Below are positions 18,110-25,171 of a DNA stretch of 64,000 bases, one piece after another. The stretch lies in assembly GCA_903970405.1 (NCBI GenBank), contig CAJCIT010000161.1, forward strand, positions 1 through 64,000, in the 5' to 3' direction. Position 1 is the first letter of the stretch. Each line of letters begins with the position of its first letter. The position numbers and the translations under genes were made by a program. A model generated the notes under the pieces. That model was not told where the DNA came from. It was given only the letters and a program-made list of their open reading frames with translations, and made no database searches. The stretch comes from Acidobacteriaceae bacterium (lineage in GTDB: Bacteria > Acidobacteriota > Terriglobia > Bryobacterales > Bryobacteraceae).

Positions 18110-18550
18110 CTATCCACCGAATGGGTTCTGGTCCGGATGCCACGTTCCGTCGGCCGTTCCGTACGGACTGGCGATAACCACGATATAGCCGTCCGGGTCT
18201 TGCATCCAGCACTCCCAATGATTCGGCCCACCGTCACCATCCGGAGGGTTTCGATGCCGAGGCATGACAATTTCGACATTCATTTCAGTGCAGCGCCGCA
18301 TGATCGCCTCAAAATCGTCGACCTGGAACCAGAGCAACACCCCGTTTCCATAGGGCCGGTCCTCACGATTGCCGATCGGGCCGTGATCGTGTTCGCTCTC
18401 GAAGCTGTGCAATTGAAGGATGAGTTGCCCGTTGGAAACTAGCTGTTCATATGTGGCGCCTCCGTGGTTACTCTCGCAGCCCAGCAGGCGTTGGTACCAT
18501 CGGCTGCTTGTTTCAACATCGGTCACTGCGATCAGTGGTTGGGGACGCAT
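18110..18550 (-). CDS. VOC (glyoxalase/bleomycin-resistance) superfamily protein
   Basis: Protein of 146 aa with the paired beta-alpha-beta-beta-beta layout of the vicinal-oxygen-chelate fold. The first half has VTDVETSSRWYQRLLGCE; the second has VLLWFQVDDFEAIMRR and ends in MQDPDGYIVVIASPYG. Possible metal ligands are H47 in ILQLHSFE and E/D residues near the end. Members range from metal-dependent lyases to drug-binding proteins, and the substrate cannot be read here. It lies between phoR and pstS in the same direction, an unusual place for this family. Confidence 0.82.
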   Translation of the reverse strand: MRPQPLIAVTDVETSSRWYQRLLGCESNHGGATYEQLVSNGQLILQLHSFESEHDHGPIGNREDRPYGNGVLLWFQVDDFEAIMRRCTEMNVEIVMPRHRNPPDGDGGPNHWECWMQDPDGYIVVIASPYGTADGTWHPDQNPFGG

Positions 18551-18737
18551 GTTGCGAACTTACCAACTCCGATCCGGGAGGCCAGTGTTTTGAAGCAATC
18601 CCGGACAAATCCGCCTCTTGGTGCGGTGGAAGAAGAAGAGATCGACGCTCGGGTTGAAGCAATCAGGATCTGACGCTTATTCGTTGGACTGTGCGCGGCA
18701 TTCGCGAAACGGGCGGCATTCCCTTTGGCCGAGTTCT

Positions 18738-20126
18738 TCAAAAACTCTGGAGAACAATCGTAAAACGGGTCCCGCGCCCGAGCTGGCTCTCCACGCTGAT
18801 ACTGCCTCCCATCCGTTCGATGATCTGTTTGACAATGGAGAGGCCCAAACCGGTGCCGCCGACCCGCCTTGACCGCGCTTTGTCGACACGATAGAAGCGT
18901 TCAAAGATTCGCTTCAGATCCTCGCTGGGGATGCCTATGCCTGTATCGCTCACCGAAAGCCGCACCGTTCCGTTGCCGGTAAAGCCGCACTCCACGCACA
19001 CTTCCCCGTCCGGACGGTTGAACTTTACGGCGTTGTCCATGAGGTTGACCAGCGCCTGTTCCAGCCGGAACCGGTACCCGATCACCACGCAGTCTTCGCA
19101 TCTGCCCTGAATCAGCCGAACCTTCCGCAACGCGGCGCTGCTTTCCACGGTTCGTGTGGCGGAGTCAATCACCTCCAGCATGTTGACGCGGTCCGGTGGG
19201 ATGGCCGGCGCATTCGAATCGAGTTCTGACAACACCAGCAGGTCAGAGGCGATGTTGTTCAGCCGAATGGCATGAGCCAGGATCACTTCGACAAAACGGC
19301 GATTGTTGGCCCCGTCGTCGAGTGCGCCGTCCAGCAGGGTTTCGGCGTATCCGCGGATGGCGGCCAGGGGCGTGCGTAACTCGTGCGAGACGTTGGCGAC
19401 GAAGTCCTTCCGGGCCTGCTCCTGGCGCTGAATATCGGAAACGTCATGCAGCACCACAATGGCGCCGCGGTTCCTGGCATCGAGGAAGGGTAGGGCATGG
19501 GCCTCAAACCAGTGCCCGGCGGCGGAAGGTAACTGAAACTGTTCGCGCGCCGACTCGCCGGAACGAACCACCATTTCGAGAATATTGTGCAGGGCCGGCT
19601 CGCGGACGGCTTCATAGAGCGGCCGCCCTTCCGCCACCGGCAATCGCGCTTTGAAGGCTCGCGCGAAGGCTTCGTTGTAAAAAACCACGCTGAGTTTACT
19701 GTCCACTGCCAGAACACCCTCAGCCATGCCGGCCAAAATCGTTTCCCGCCGCGACGACTCCAGCGTGGCCCGTTCCACCGTGCTCTTCACCTGCGAAGCG
19801 GTGCGAAGGATGGCGTCGGTAAGCTCCGCCATCTCCGGCGGGGGCGCCAGGCGAGGCTTCGCGCCGGCGGCTGGAAGGGCCTCGGCGACGCGTCTGAGTT
19901 CCTCGGCATAACGGGCCCAACGATTGAGGACTAGATAAGAGATCAGGAAGCCGGCGCCGGCAGAGGCTGCTGCCAATGCCGCAACGGCGCCAAGCAACGC
20001 GCCGGTGGGCTCACCGCCGGTCAGTTGAATCCGCCACAGCCGGAGGCAAAGCAGCGCCGCCAATGTAAAACCGGCAAAGACGAGTGTCCAGACTCCGGCG
20101 AGTTTGAGCAGTGTCAGCCGTTTCAG
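18738..20126 (-). CDS. phoR: phosphate-regulon sensor kinase, PhoR-like (probable CTG start)
   Basis: Sensor kinase with two N-terminal membrane helices, a PAS domain (ILAGMAEGVLAVDSKLSVVF), HisKA with the phospho-acceptor His in FVANVSHELRTPL, and HATPase_c (LMDNAVKFNRPDG, SDTGIGIP, GGTGLGLSIVKQIIERMGG). The nearest standard start, TTG at 20063, would cut the first membrane helix in half. A CTG at 20126, with AGGGT 9 bp upstream and an in-frame stop just before it, restores a full helix (LKRLTLLKLAGVWTLVFAGF) and gives 462 aa with H248. No phoB regulator is adjacent. Position beside pstSCAB-phoU supports the PhoR call. Confidence 0.85.
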   Translation of the reverse strand: MKRLTLLKLAGVWTLVFAGFTLAALLCLRLWRIQLTGGEPTGALLGAVAALAAASAGAGFLISYLVLNRWARYAEELRRVAEALPAAGAKPRLAPPPEMAELTDAILRTASQVKSTVERATLESSRRETILAGMAEGVLAVDSKLSVVFYNEAFARAFKARLPVAEGRPLYEAVREPALHNILEMVVRSGESAREQFQLPSAAGHWFEAHALPFLDARNRGAIVVLHDVSDIQRQEQARKDFVANVSHELRTPLAAIRGYAETLLDGALDDGANNRRFVEVILAHAIRLNNIASDLLVLSELDSNAPAIPPDRVNMLEVIDSATRTVESSAALRKVRLIQGRCEDCVVIGYRFRLEQALVNLMDNAVKFNRPDGEVCVECGFTGNGTVRLSVSDTGIGIPSEDLKRIFERFYRVDKARSRRVGGTGLGLSIVKQIIERMGGSISVESQLGRGTRFTIVLQSF

Positions 20127-20237
20127 GGATCGTTACCCTGGGCGGATTATCTCACGAGTGATCCGCGAACATCGAGGCCAAATCACCGGCCGCTCATTGA
20201 CCATCGCGGCTCAGTCGAGCCTCCGTTCAGTTCCAAC

Positions 20238-20277
20238 TTGCGCGACTCCAGAAATATAGCGTATACTCCAAATATAG
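20238..20277 (+). promoter_or_regulatory. promoter and probable autoregulatory operator of the RES/Xre pair
   Basis: TTGCGC (20238-20243) and TATACT (20262-20267) are separated by 18 bp, a fair sigma-70 promoter. Two direct copies of AAATATAG at 20252-20259 and 20270-20277 flank the -10 with an 18-bp repeat distance. Bound antitoxin would cover the -10, as expected for conditional autorepression of a toxin-antitoxin operon. Confidence 0.5.
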
Positions 20278-20290
20278 AGATTGGAGCTCG

Positions 20291-20755
20291 ATGCCAGGCA
20301 GTCAACCGAATGCGGTCCGCCAGATGTCCGGTCCGGCGGACACCATACTACTTGAGGCGGGGGATGGCGCCGCCGCGTCCCGGCACGACCGGGAGCAGCG
20401 CAGACGCCTCTCGGGGCCAGCCATCCGCGCGTTCTTCCTGCTGGCCGAATCCTGGCGGTTAAGCGTGAGCGACCAGATCGCGCTGTTGGGACATCCGGCC
20501 GAATCCACTTACTTCAAATACAAAGCGGAGCGCGGCGGGACGCTCTCCTTCGATACCCTGACGCGGATCTCCTTGCTGCTGGGCATTTACAAAGCCCTGC
20601 ACATTCTTTATCCTGACGATGTACTGGCGGACCGTTGGATCGGGCTGCCGAACAGCAATCCGCTCTTTGGAGGAAAGCCGGCGCTCGATCTGATGATGAG
20701 CGGCATGGACGGCCTGTATCAAGTGCGGCGGCTCCTCGACGGGCGCAGAGGATAG
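20291..20755 (+). CDS. Xre/MbcA/ParS-type antitoxin
   Basis: Antitoxin of 154 aa of the Xre-MbcA-ParS class. The N-terminal half contains a helix-turn-helix-like segment (LSVSDQIALLGHPAESTYFKYK), preceded by a disordered N-terminus. The C-terminal half is the toxin-binding DUF2384-type domain (RISLLLGIYKALHILYP and NSNPLFGGKPALDLMM). GGAG lies 5 bp before the ATG. It is expected to neutralise the RES toxin encoded 9 bp downstream and to repress the operon. Confidence 0.88.
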   Translation: MPGSQPNAVRQMSGPADTILLEAGDGAAASRHDREQRRRLSGPAIRAFFLLAESWRLSVSDQIALLGHPAESTYFKYKAERGGTLSFDTLTRISLLLGIYKALHILYPDDVLADRWIGLPNSNPLFGGKPALDLMMSGMDGLYQVRRLLDGRRG

Positions 20756-20764
20756 TTGCCGCGA

Positions 20765-21451
20765 ATGAAAGTGAGTGCCGCCGCGAGTCCGATCCATTGG
20801 AAGAACACCGTTCGGCTGGTCCCGACGCGCTTCCCCTCCGTGGGTATTCTTGACCGGATAGCCGAGCCGGCGGATCTGGAAGCGGTCATCGAGCTTGAGT
20901 CGTGGACCAATGATCGCATCACAACTGAACTCGGCATTCTGCACCGGCTGCCGCGCGAAGAATGGGTGGTGGGCAAGCGGATGGCGTCGGTTATCATGGC
21001 CGCCTACTGTCATCCGCGCTTAACCGGCGCTCGATTTACAGGCCCCGAGCGCGGAGCCTGGTATGCCGGGAAGACGGTTGAAGTATCTCACGCCGAAGTG
21101 ATCCACCACCGCACCGAAGAGCTCGCCGAAGTTGGCGTCTTTGAAACGTTTGTGCAGGTGCGCGCCTATCTGGCCGACTTTTCAGGACCCTACCATGACA
21201 TTCGGGAGGAGCGGCCCGAATACAAGCAGCTCTACAATCCCGCTAGTTACACAGCGTCGCAGCGATTCGGGCGCGAAGTCTTCGACCATGGCTCAAATGG
21301 AATTGTGTACCGGAGCGTCCGGCGCCCCGGCGGCCAGAGTCTGGTGTGTTTCCGTCCGAAGAAAGTTCTGAATGTGCGTATGGGGAAGCACTACGAGTAT
21401 CGGTGGCACGGCGTCAGGACGCCGGCAATCAGGGAGCTGAACGGGCGCTGA
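20765..21451 (+). CDS. RES-domain toxin (NAD+-degrading family)
   Basis: RES-domain protein of 228 aa, toxin of the pair. Conserved RES features are the Arg in GARFTGPERGAWYAG, the Glu in EVSHAEVIHHRTEEL and the Ser near the end in SNGIVYRSVRRPGG. Studied members such as MbcT consume NAD+. I chose ATG 20765 over an in-frame TTG 9 bp earlier. Its N-terminal 70 residues (EAVIELESWTNDRI and after) are the usual lead-in of long RES proteins. Confidence 0.88.
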   Translation: MKVSAAASPIHWKNTVRLVPTRFPSVGILDRIAEPADLEAVIELESWTNDRITTELGILHRLPREEWVVGKRMASVIMAAYCHPRLTGARFTGPERGAWYAGKTVEVSHAEVIHHRTEELAEVGVFETFVQVRAYLADFSGPYHDIREERPEYKQLYNPASYTASQRFGREVFDHGSNGIVYRSVRRPGGQSLVCFRPKKVLNVRMGKHYEYRWHGVRTPAIRELNGR

Positions 21452-21461
21452 CGCCACCGGT

Positions 21462-21833
21462 TCAGATGCGTCCGCGTAATCTATTCAAGTCGCGCCGGTT
21501 CCGTTTGGAGGGACGCCCTTCGCCAGACGCTTCGAAACGGGGCATGGCTCTCCGCTCTTCGGCGAGTTTCAGGCGCAACTCCCGGCTTGCGTCCGTCTCA
21601 CGGTAGAGCGTCAAGGCGACCGCCGCCGGACCGCGCGTCTCACTGATCGCCAGCACTTCAATCTGAAAATCGCCGCTCTCGTTCTTGACCTGCAGCAGGT
21701 CTCCGGCCCTGACTTCGCGGGACGGCTTCGCCGCTTGTCCGTTGGACTGAATCCTGCCTAAGTCACAGGCGCGCGTAGCAATCGCCCGGGTCTTGAAGAA
21801 ACGGGCCGCCCATAGCCACTTGTCTATTCTCAT
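21462..21833 (-). CDS. S4-domain RNA-binding protein, Hsp15-like
   Basis: Small RNA-binding protein of 123 aa. It starts directly with the S4 fold (MRIDKWLWAARFFKTRAIA, then CDLGRIQSNGQAAKPSREVRAGD), as in Hsp15/HslR, which binds 50S subunits carrying nascent chains. A basic C-terminal tail (RPSKRNRRDLNRLRGR) fits rRNA contact. It converges on the RES toxin gene with 10 bp between the stops. Confidence 0.88.
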   Translation of the reverse strand: MRIDKWLWAARFFKTRAIATRACDLGRIQSNGQAAKPSREVRAGDLLQVKNESGDFQIEVLAISETRGPAAVALTLYRETDASRELRLKLAEERRAMPRFEASGEGRPSKRNRRDLNRLRGRI

Positions 21834-21882
21834 AACAATTTCAAGGCGGCTTTACGGAGTGTCAAGCCCCGAAAGGCTGCTG

Positions 21883-22326
21883 TTACTCACAACTGACCTG
21901 GACGTGTGACTTGCCGTCGTCCAAATCAAGGAGCAGCTCGCCTTTCCTTAAGATTTCGTTCAGCCTTGCGCCGTCCAGCTGCGAGAGGTCGATGCCGCGC
22001 TCACGCATCTTCTCCTGCACGCGGGCGCCGCCGAATCCTTGAATAATGGCGCCCAGTCTCATGCCGCTGGTCATCAGGGAAACAGGAACCCGGATGTTCA
22101 TTTCCTTCTCCGGACGAAAGTCATTCGCTGCTTTGTTCACCTTAACTCGCAGGAATTGAACAGGGGCGTCAGGCGCCGGGGGCCTGGGCCGCTCGGCGGA
22201 TACTCCTGGCAACTGCCGGGATTGCGCACCCAAACGGTGCACTGCCTCCATTAACTGGTGGGCGTCTTCCACTGAGATCTTGCCTTCGGCAAGCAGAGTG
22301 AGGATACTGCGGATTTCTTCGTTCAC
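21883..22326 (-). CDS. SHOCT-like / YvlB-N-type protein
   Basis: Protein of 147 aa. An N-terminal short helical hairpin (ILTLLAEGKISVEDAHQLMEAV) is the SHOCT-like motif found at the start of YvlB/LiaX-type envelope-stress proteins. The rest (FLRVKVNKAANDFRPEKEMNI and on) resembles the linker and first beta region of that group. It lies 10 bp downstream of a DUF2089 gene, and this pair is a recurring neighbourhood. It is probably a cytoplasmic regulator or sensor; the biochemical role is unknown. Confidence 0.75.
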   Translation of the reverse strand: MNEEIRSILTLLAEGKISVEDAHQLMEAVHRLGAQSRQLPGVSAERPRPPAPDAPVQFLRVKVNKAANDFRPEKEMNIRVPVSLMTSGMRLGAIIQGFGGARVQEKMRERGIDLSQLDGARLNEILRKGELLLDLDDGKSHVQVSCE

Positions 22327-22336
22327 GTTAACTCCT

Positions 22337-22750
22337 TTATGACTGCCGTGTTTCCTTCAACCGTGCCAGCACTTCGCTGACGGTCAACTCATTCTTTTCC
22401 AATTGCGCGAGGAGCGAGCGAGCGATGCCCTCTGGGCTGGTCTGCTCCGATTCCCCGAAATGTTCAGGTGTTTGGTCGATTTCCACCAGCGGCAACTGCG
22501 CTCCCAGGCGGTTGAGGCGGTTCTTGATGGTGGGATAGCTCACATCGAAAAGCTGCTCCATTTGCTTGATGGAGCCGTGACAGCGAACGAAGGCGGCCAC
22601 GAAAATCTGGTCTTCCGCAGCCAGCTCCGCCAGCGGAGGCAGTTCGAAGCTGCCTTCGATCGCGATGTCAGCGTCCGCCAGCCGGACCCGCTCCACCGTT
22701 AGGCGAGCGCCCTGGGTCAGAGCGGTGAGTGCTTGCCAGGGTTGTGCCAT
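22337..22750 (-). CDS. DUF2089-family probable transcription regulator
   Basis: Protein of 137 aa of the DUF2089 family. The middle is a helix-turn-helix-like segment, FVAAFVRCHGSIKQMEQLFD followed by VSYPTIKNRLNRL. The C-terminus carries a second SHOCT-like hairpin (LLAQLEKNELTVSEVLARLK) matching the one at the N-terminus of the next protein, which suggests the two interact through it. The usual N-terminal zinc-ribbon Cys of DUF2089 are absent. The 113 bp upstream is AT-rich and probably carries the promoter. Confidence 0.78.
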   Translation of the reverse strand: MAQPWQALTALTQGARLTVERVRLADADIAIEGSFELPPLAELAAEDQIFVAAFVRCHGSIKQMEQLFDVSYPTIKNRLNRLGAQLPLVEIDQTPEHFGESEQTSPEGIARSLLAQLEKNELTVSEVLARLKETRQS

Positions 22751-22863
22751 ATGGTCCTGGAACCAGAGTAATGGCGTTGGTAATAAAAATCAAGAGAGAT
22801 ATGAATAATATTAAGCTATCAGCGTGTGCAGATAACGATAATGAAGGCTCGTGGCGTCTTTCG

Positions 22864-23814
22864 TCATTTTTCTTCAGCCGGGAGCGAGCCAGGCAGGGTC
22901 ACTAAACCATTCAGCCGCATCGCTTCGATCAACGCCCCGGCAGCGGGGCCGTACTTCGGCTCCCCGGCTTGGCAACCCAGGCGGTAACGAACACTCTTGA
23001 GAAACTCAGAAAGCAAGGGCCGGCTCTTGAACACGCCGCCGATGTAGGCGATGGCCACCGTCTGAGTCGGTTCAAAGAGCTGCCGGTGAACTCCTTCCAC
23101 GCAGTTGACCAACTGTGTGGCGGCATCGAAGAGCAGGTGCTCGGCGACGGGGTCGCCTTCATCGGCCGCTTCCGAGACGATACCGGCTAAGCTGGCAATG
23201 CGGTCGCGCGGATACTCCGGCGTGTAGAACCGGTGGAGCAGGGCATTGATGGAGGGAGCGCCGGTTTCACGGAGCAAGAGGCCGCGCAAAACAGTTTCGC
23301 GGCCCCAGCCTTCCTCCAGGCGAAGGGCGGCGCGCAGAGCCTGGCGAGTCAAATCGAACGCACTGCCCTCATCGCCAAAAACGTAACCCCAGCCACCTGC
23401 GCGGGCCGTTCGCCCTTTCGCATTGCGGCCGAAGCTGATCGATCCGGTGCCGGAAATGATGATAATGCCTGGCTTTCCGCCGGTCGCGCCGATCATTGCG
23501 ACTTCGGCGTCGTGGGTGATCTTATAACGGTCTGCCGTTAAGAGCTCGCGGGTGAATGCCTCCTTATCGCCGGCGCCTCCGCTGAAGCCCAGGCAAGCGG
23601 CGTGAAAGACGATGCCTGAACGATCGAGGCCCGCTTGCGCGCAAGCTTCCGTCAGTACCGCGGTGAGCACGGCGCGGAACCTGGTTCTGGCCTCGGGTCC
23701 CGTGACGTGGTTGCAGGGGCCACCCCGGCCCCTGCCGATGACCCGGCCAGAGTCATCGGCGATCAGCCCGAGGGTGCTGGACTGCCCGCCGTCCACGCCC
23801 AGGTAGTATTTCAT
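22864..23814 (-). CDS. BadF/BadG/BcrA/BcrD-type kinase, N-acetylglucosamine kinase-like
   Basis: ASKHA-fold protein of 316 aa. Phosphate-1 motif is YLGVDGGQSSTLGLIAD; further ATP-binding motifs are IIISGTGSISFGRNAKGR, GGWGYVFGDEGSAFDL and a late GGVFKS. These fit eukaryotic-type N-acetylglucosamine kinases better than benzoyl-CoA reductase activators, since no Fe-S Cys pair is seen. It is likely to phosphorylate an amino sugar from cell-wall recycling. It lies 7 bp downstream of the PmbA-like gene, in an apparent operon with nth, tldD and pmbA. Confidence 0.85.
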   Translation of the reverse strand: MKYYLGVDGGQSSTLGLIADDSGRVIGRGRGGPCNHVTGPEARTRFRAVLTAVLTEACAQAGLDRSGIVFHAACLGFSGGAGDKEAFTRELLTADRYKITHDAEVAMIGATGGKPGIIIISGTGSISFGRNAKGRTARAGGWGYVFGDEGSAFDLTRQALRAALRLEEGWGRETVLRGLLLRETGAPSINALLHRFYTPEYPRDRIASLAGIVSEAADEGDPVAEHLLFDAATQLVNCVEGVHRQLFEPTQTVAIAYIGGVFKSRPLLSEFLKSVRYRLGCQAGEPKYGPAAGALIEAMRLNGLVTLPGSLPAEEK

Positions 23815-23821
23815 CCTTTAT

Positions 23822-25162
23822 TTAGATGGCATCCGAGATGCTTGAGAACGGAAAATCGGCGACGAGCATGGCGGGAGCGAAGGAGGAACCCGTCTCCGAA
23901 CCGTCCACGCGCGCCGGCTGGGTCAGCATCTTCGCATTCTGCAGGATTCGGACCGGGCTCTCATTCCACCGGAAGTTCGTCACCGGCTCAGTGACCTTGC
24001 CCTTCTCCACCAGAAACACACCGTCGCGGGTGGTCCCGGTCAGTTGCAAAGTCTGAGGTTGCAGGACCCGGATGTACCAGAGGCGTGTGATGAGGAGCGC
24101 GCGGTCGGCTGACTTGATGAGATCGTCCACGGAGTGGTCCTGGCCATCGAGGACCAGGTTGTTCGGGAAGGGCGTCGGCTTCTTCCCGGCCTTTTGTGCC
24201 CAGTAACGATCCCAAAAGAGGTTCTTGACCACGCCATGATCGACCCAATCGATCTTCTGGTTCGGCAACAATGAATTAGACCAGGGCGTGGCCGCCAGCT
24301 TGGTGTTGAAGGGATCGCTCCGGATGGTGATGAATTCCGGAAACATCTTCTCGCCAAGATGGGTTTCGCCCGCCTTGTCGGCCTTCTTTGAGAGGAACGA
24401 TTGGCCTTGCTCAGCGCTTCGCGCATCCATGCTGAAGGCCAGAAAGCCAACCACGTCCGCCACCGCGGCCGGCTCAAGGATCACCGTGTACGGGCCAGGA
24501 TCCAGCTTCTTGCGGGCAATGGTCCCTCGCAAACATTTTTCAGCTGAGATCCGCGCCGCCGCTTCGCCATTGAGATCCTTGATCTGCGAAGAGGATTGCG
24601 AAGACCAGCCGGAACTGGTGCCGCCGGTATTGCGCATCGTGTTGCTGAGGCCGGAATCGGTATAGGTGTGATATCCGAAGAGTCCCGCCTTATTACCAAC
24701 CGCTGCCGCGGTAGCTGAGCGAGTGATGAACCCCGCTGTGGTGAGTTGGCTGGTTTTCGCCTGATCGATGATGGCCTTGACGTGCGGGATCAGAACGTCG
24801 CCGCGGGCCGAGCCGGTGGCGGAATCGAAATTCTGGAGGACCGGGTACTCTTGCGGTCCCAACGGGTCCACGTGTTCCGGGTCGGCGTGTGAAATCTTCG
24901 CGAGTTGTTCCGCCGTTTCCACCGCCCGGCGAAGCGCGTCATCGCTGAACTCGCTCACCGACGAATTGCCGGAGCGCTTGTCGGCGGTGACCGATGTGAT
25001 GCTGACTTGCTGGGTCACTCGATAACCGGATGTGGTGATGCCATTGTTTGCAAAGCGGATGAAGACGTCCTCGGAATTGTAGACGCTGACTTCGCATTCG
25101 GGAAGAGTAGAGAAGCCGATGAGCTTGTCGATGAGGTTCTTCGCGTCTTGTTTCGAAAGCAT
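23822..25162 (-). CDS. TldE/PmbA-like metalloprotease-related protein
   Basis: TldD/PmbA superfamily protein of 446 aa, the TldE (PmbA) partner by order and sequence. It lacks the HExxxH motif carried by the upstream gene product. TldE-type features include GPYTVILEPAAVADVVGFLA, the GEKMFPEFITIRSDPFNTK region and a C-terminal LTGTTRDGVFLVEKGK. No signal peptide is seen. In E. coli TldD and TldE form a cytoplasmic complex that degrades unfolded peptides and matures RiPPs. It lies 9 bp downstream of tldD. Confidence 0.85.
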   Translation of the reverse strand: MLSKQDAKNLIDKLIGFSTLPECEVSVYNSEDVFIRFANNGITTSGYRVTQQVSITSVTADKRSGNSSVSEFSDDALRRAVETAEQLAKISHADPEHVDPLGPQEYPVLQNFDSATGSARGDVLIPHVKAIIDQAKTSQLTTAGFITRSATAAAVGNKAGLFGYHTYTDSGLSNTMRNTGGTSSGWSSQSSSQIKDLNGEAAARISAEKCLRGTIARKKLDPGPYTVILEPAAVADVVGFLAFSMDARSAEQGQSFLSKKADKAGETHLGEKMFPEFITIRSDPFNTKLAATPWSNSLLPNQKIDWVDHGVVKNLFWDRYWAQKAGKKPTPFPNNLVLDGQDHSVDDLIKSADRALLITRLWYIRVLQPQTLQLTGTTRDGVFLVEKGKVTEPVTNFRWNESPVRILQNAKMLTQPARVDGSETGSSFAPAMLVADFPFSSISDAI

Positions 25163-25171
25163 GGTTGTCTC

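Noticed and set aside
17808-18218. Open frame of 136 codons overlapping the VOC gene and pstS promoter
   Set aside because: No motif is visible, it overlaps a clear VOC gene in another frame, and it covers the PHO-box-like region.
18551-18737. Short frames on both strands between the VOC gene and phoR
   Set aside because: Low-complexity, no ribosome-binding site and no recognisable fold.
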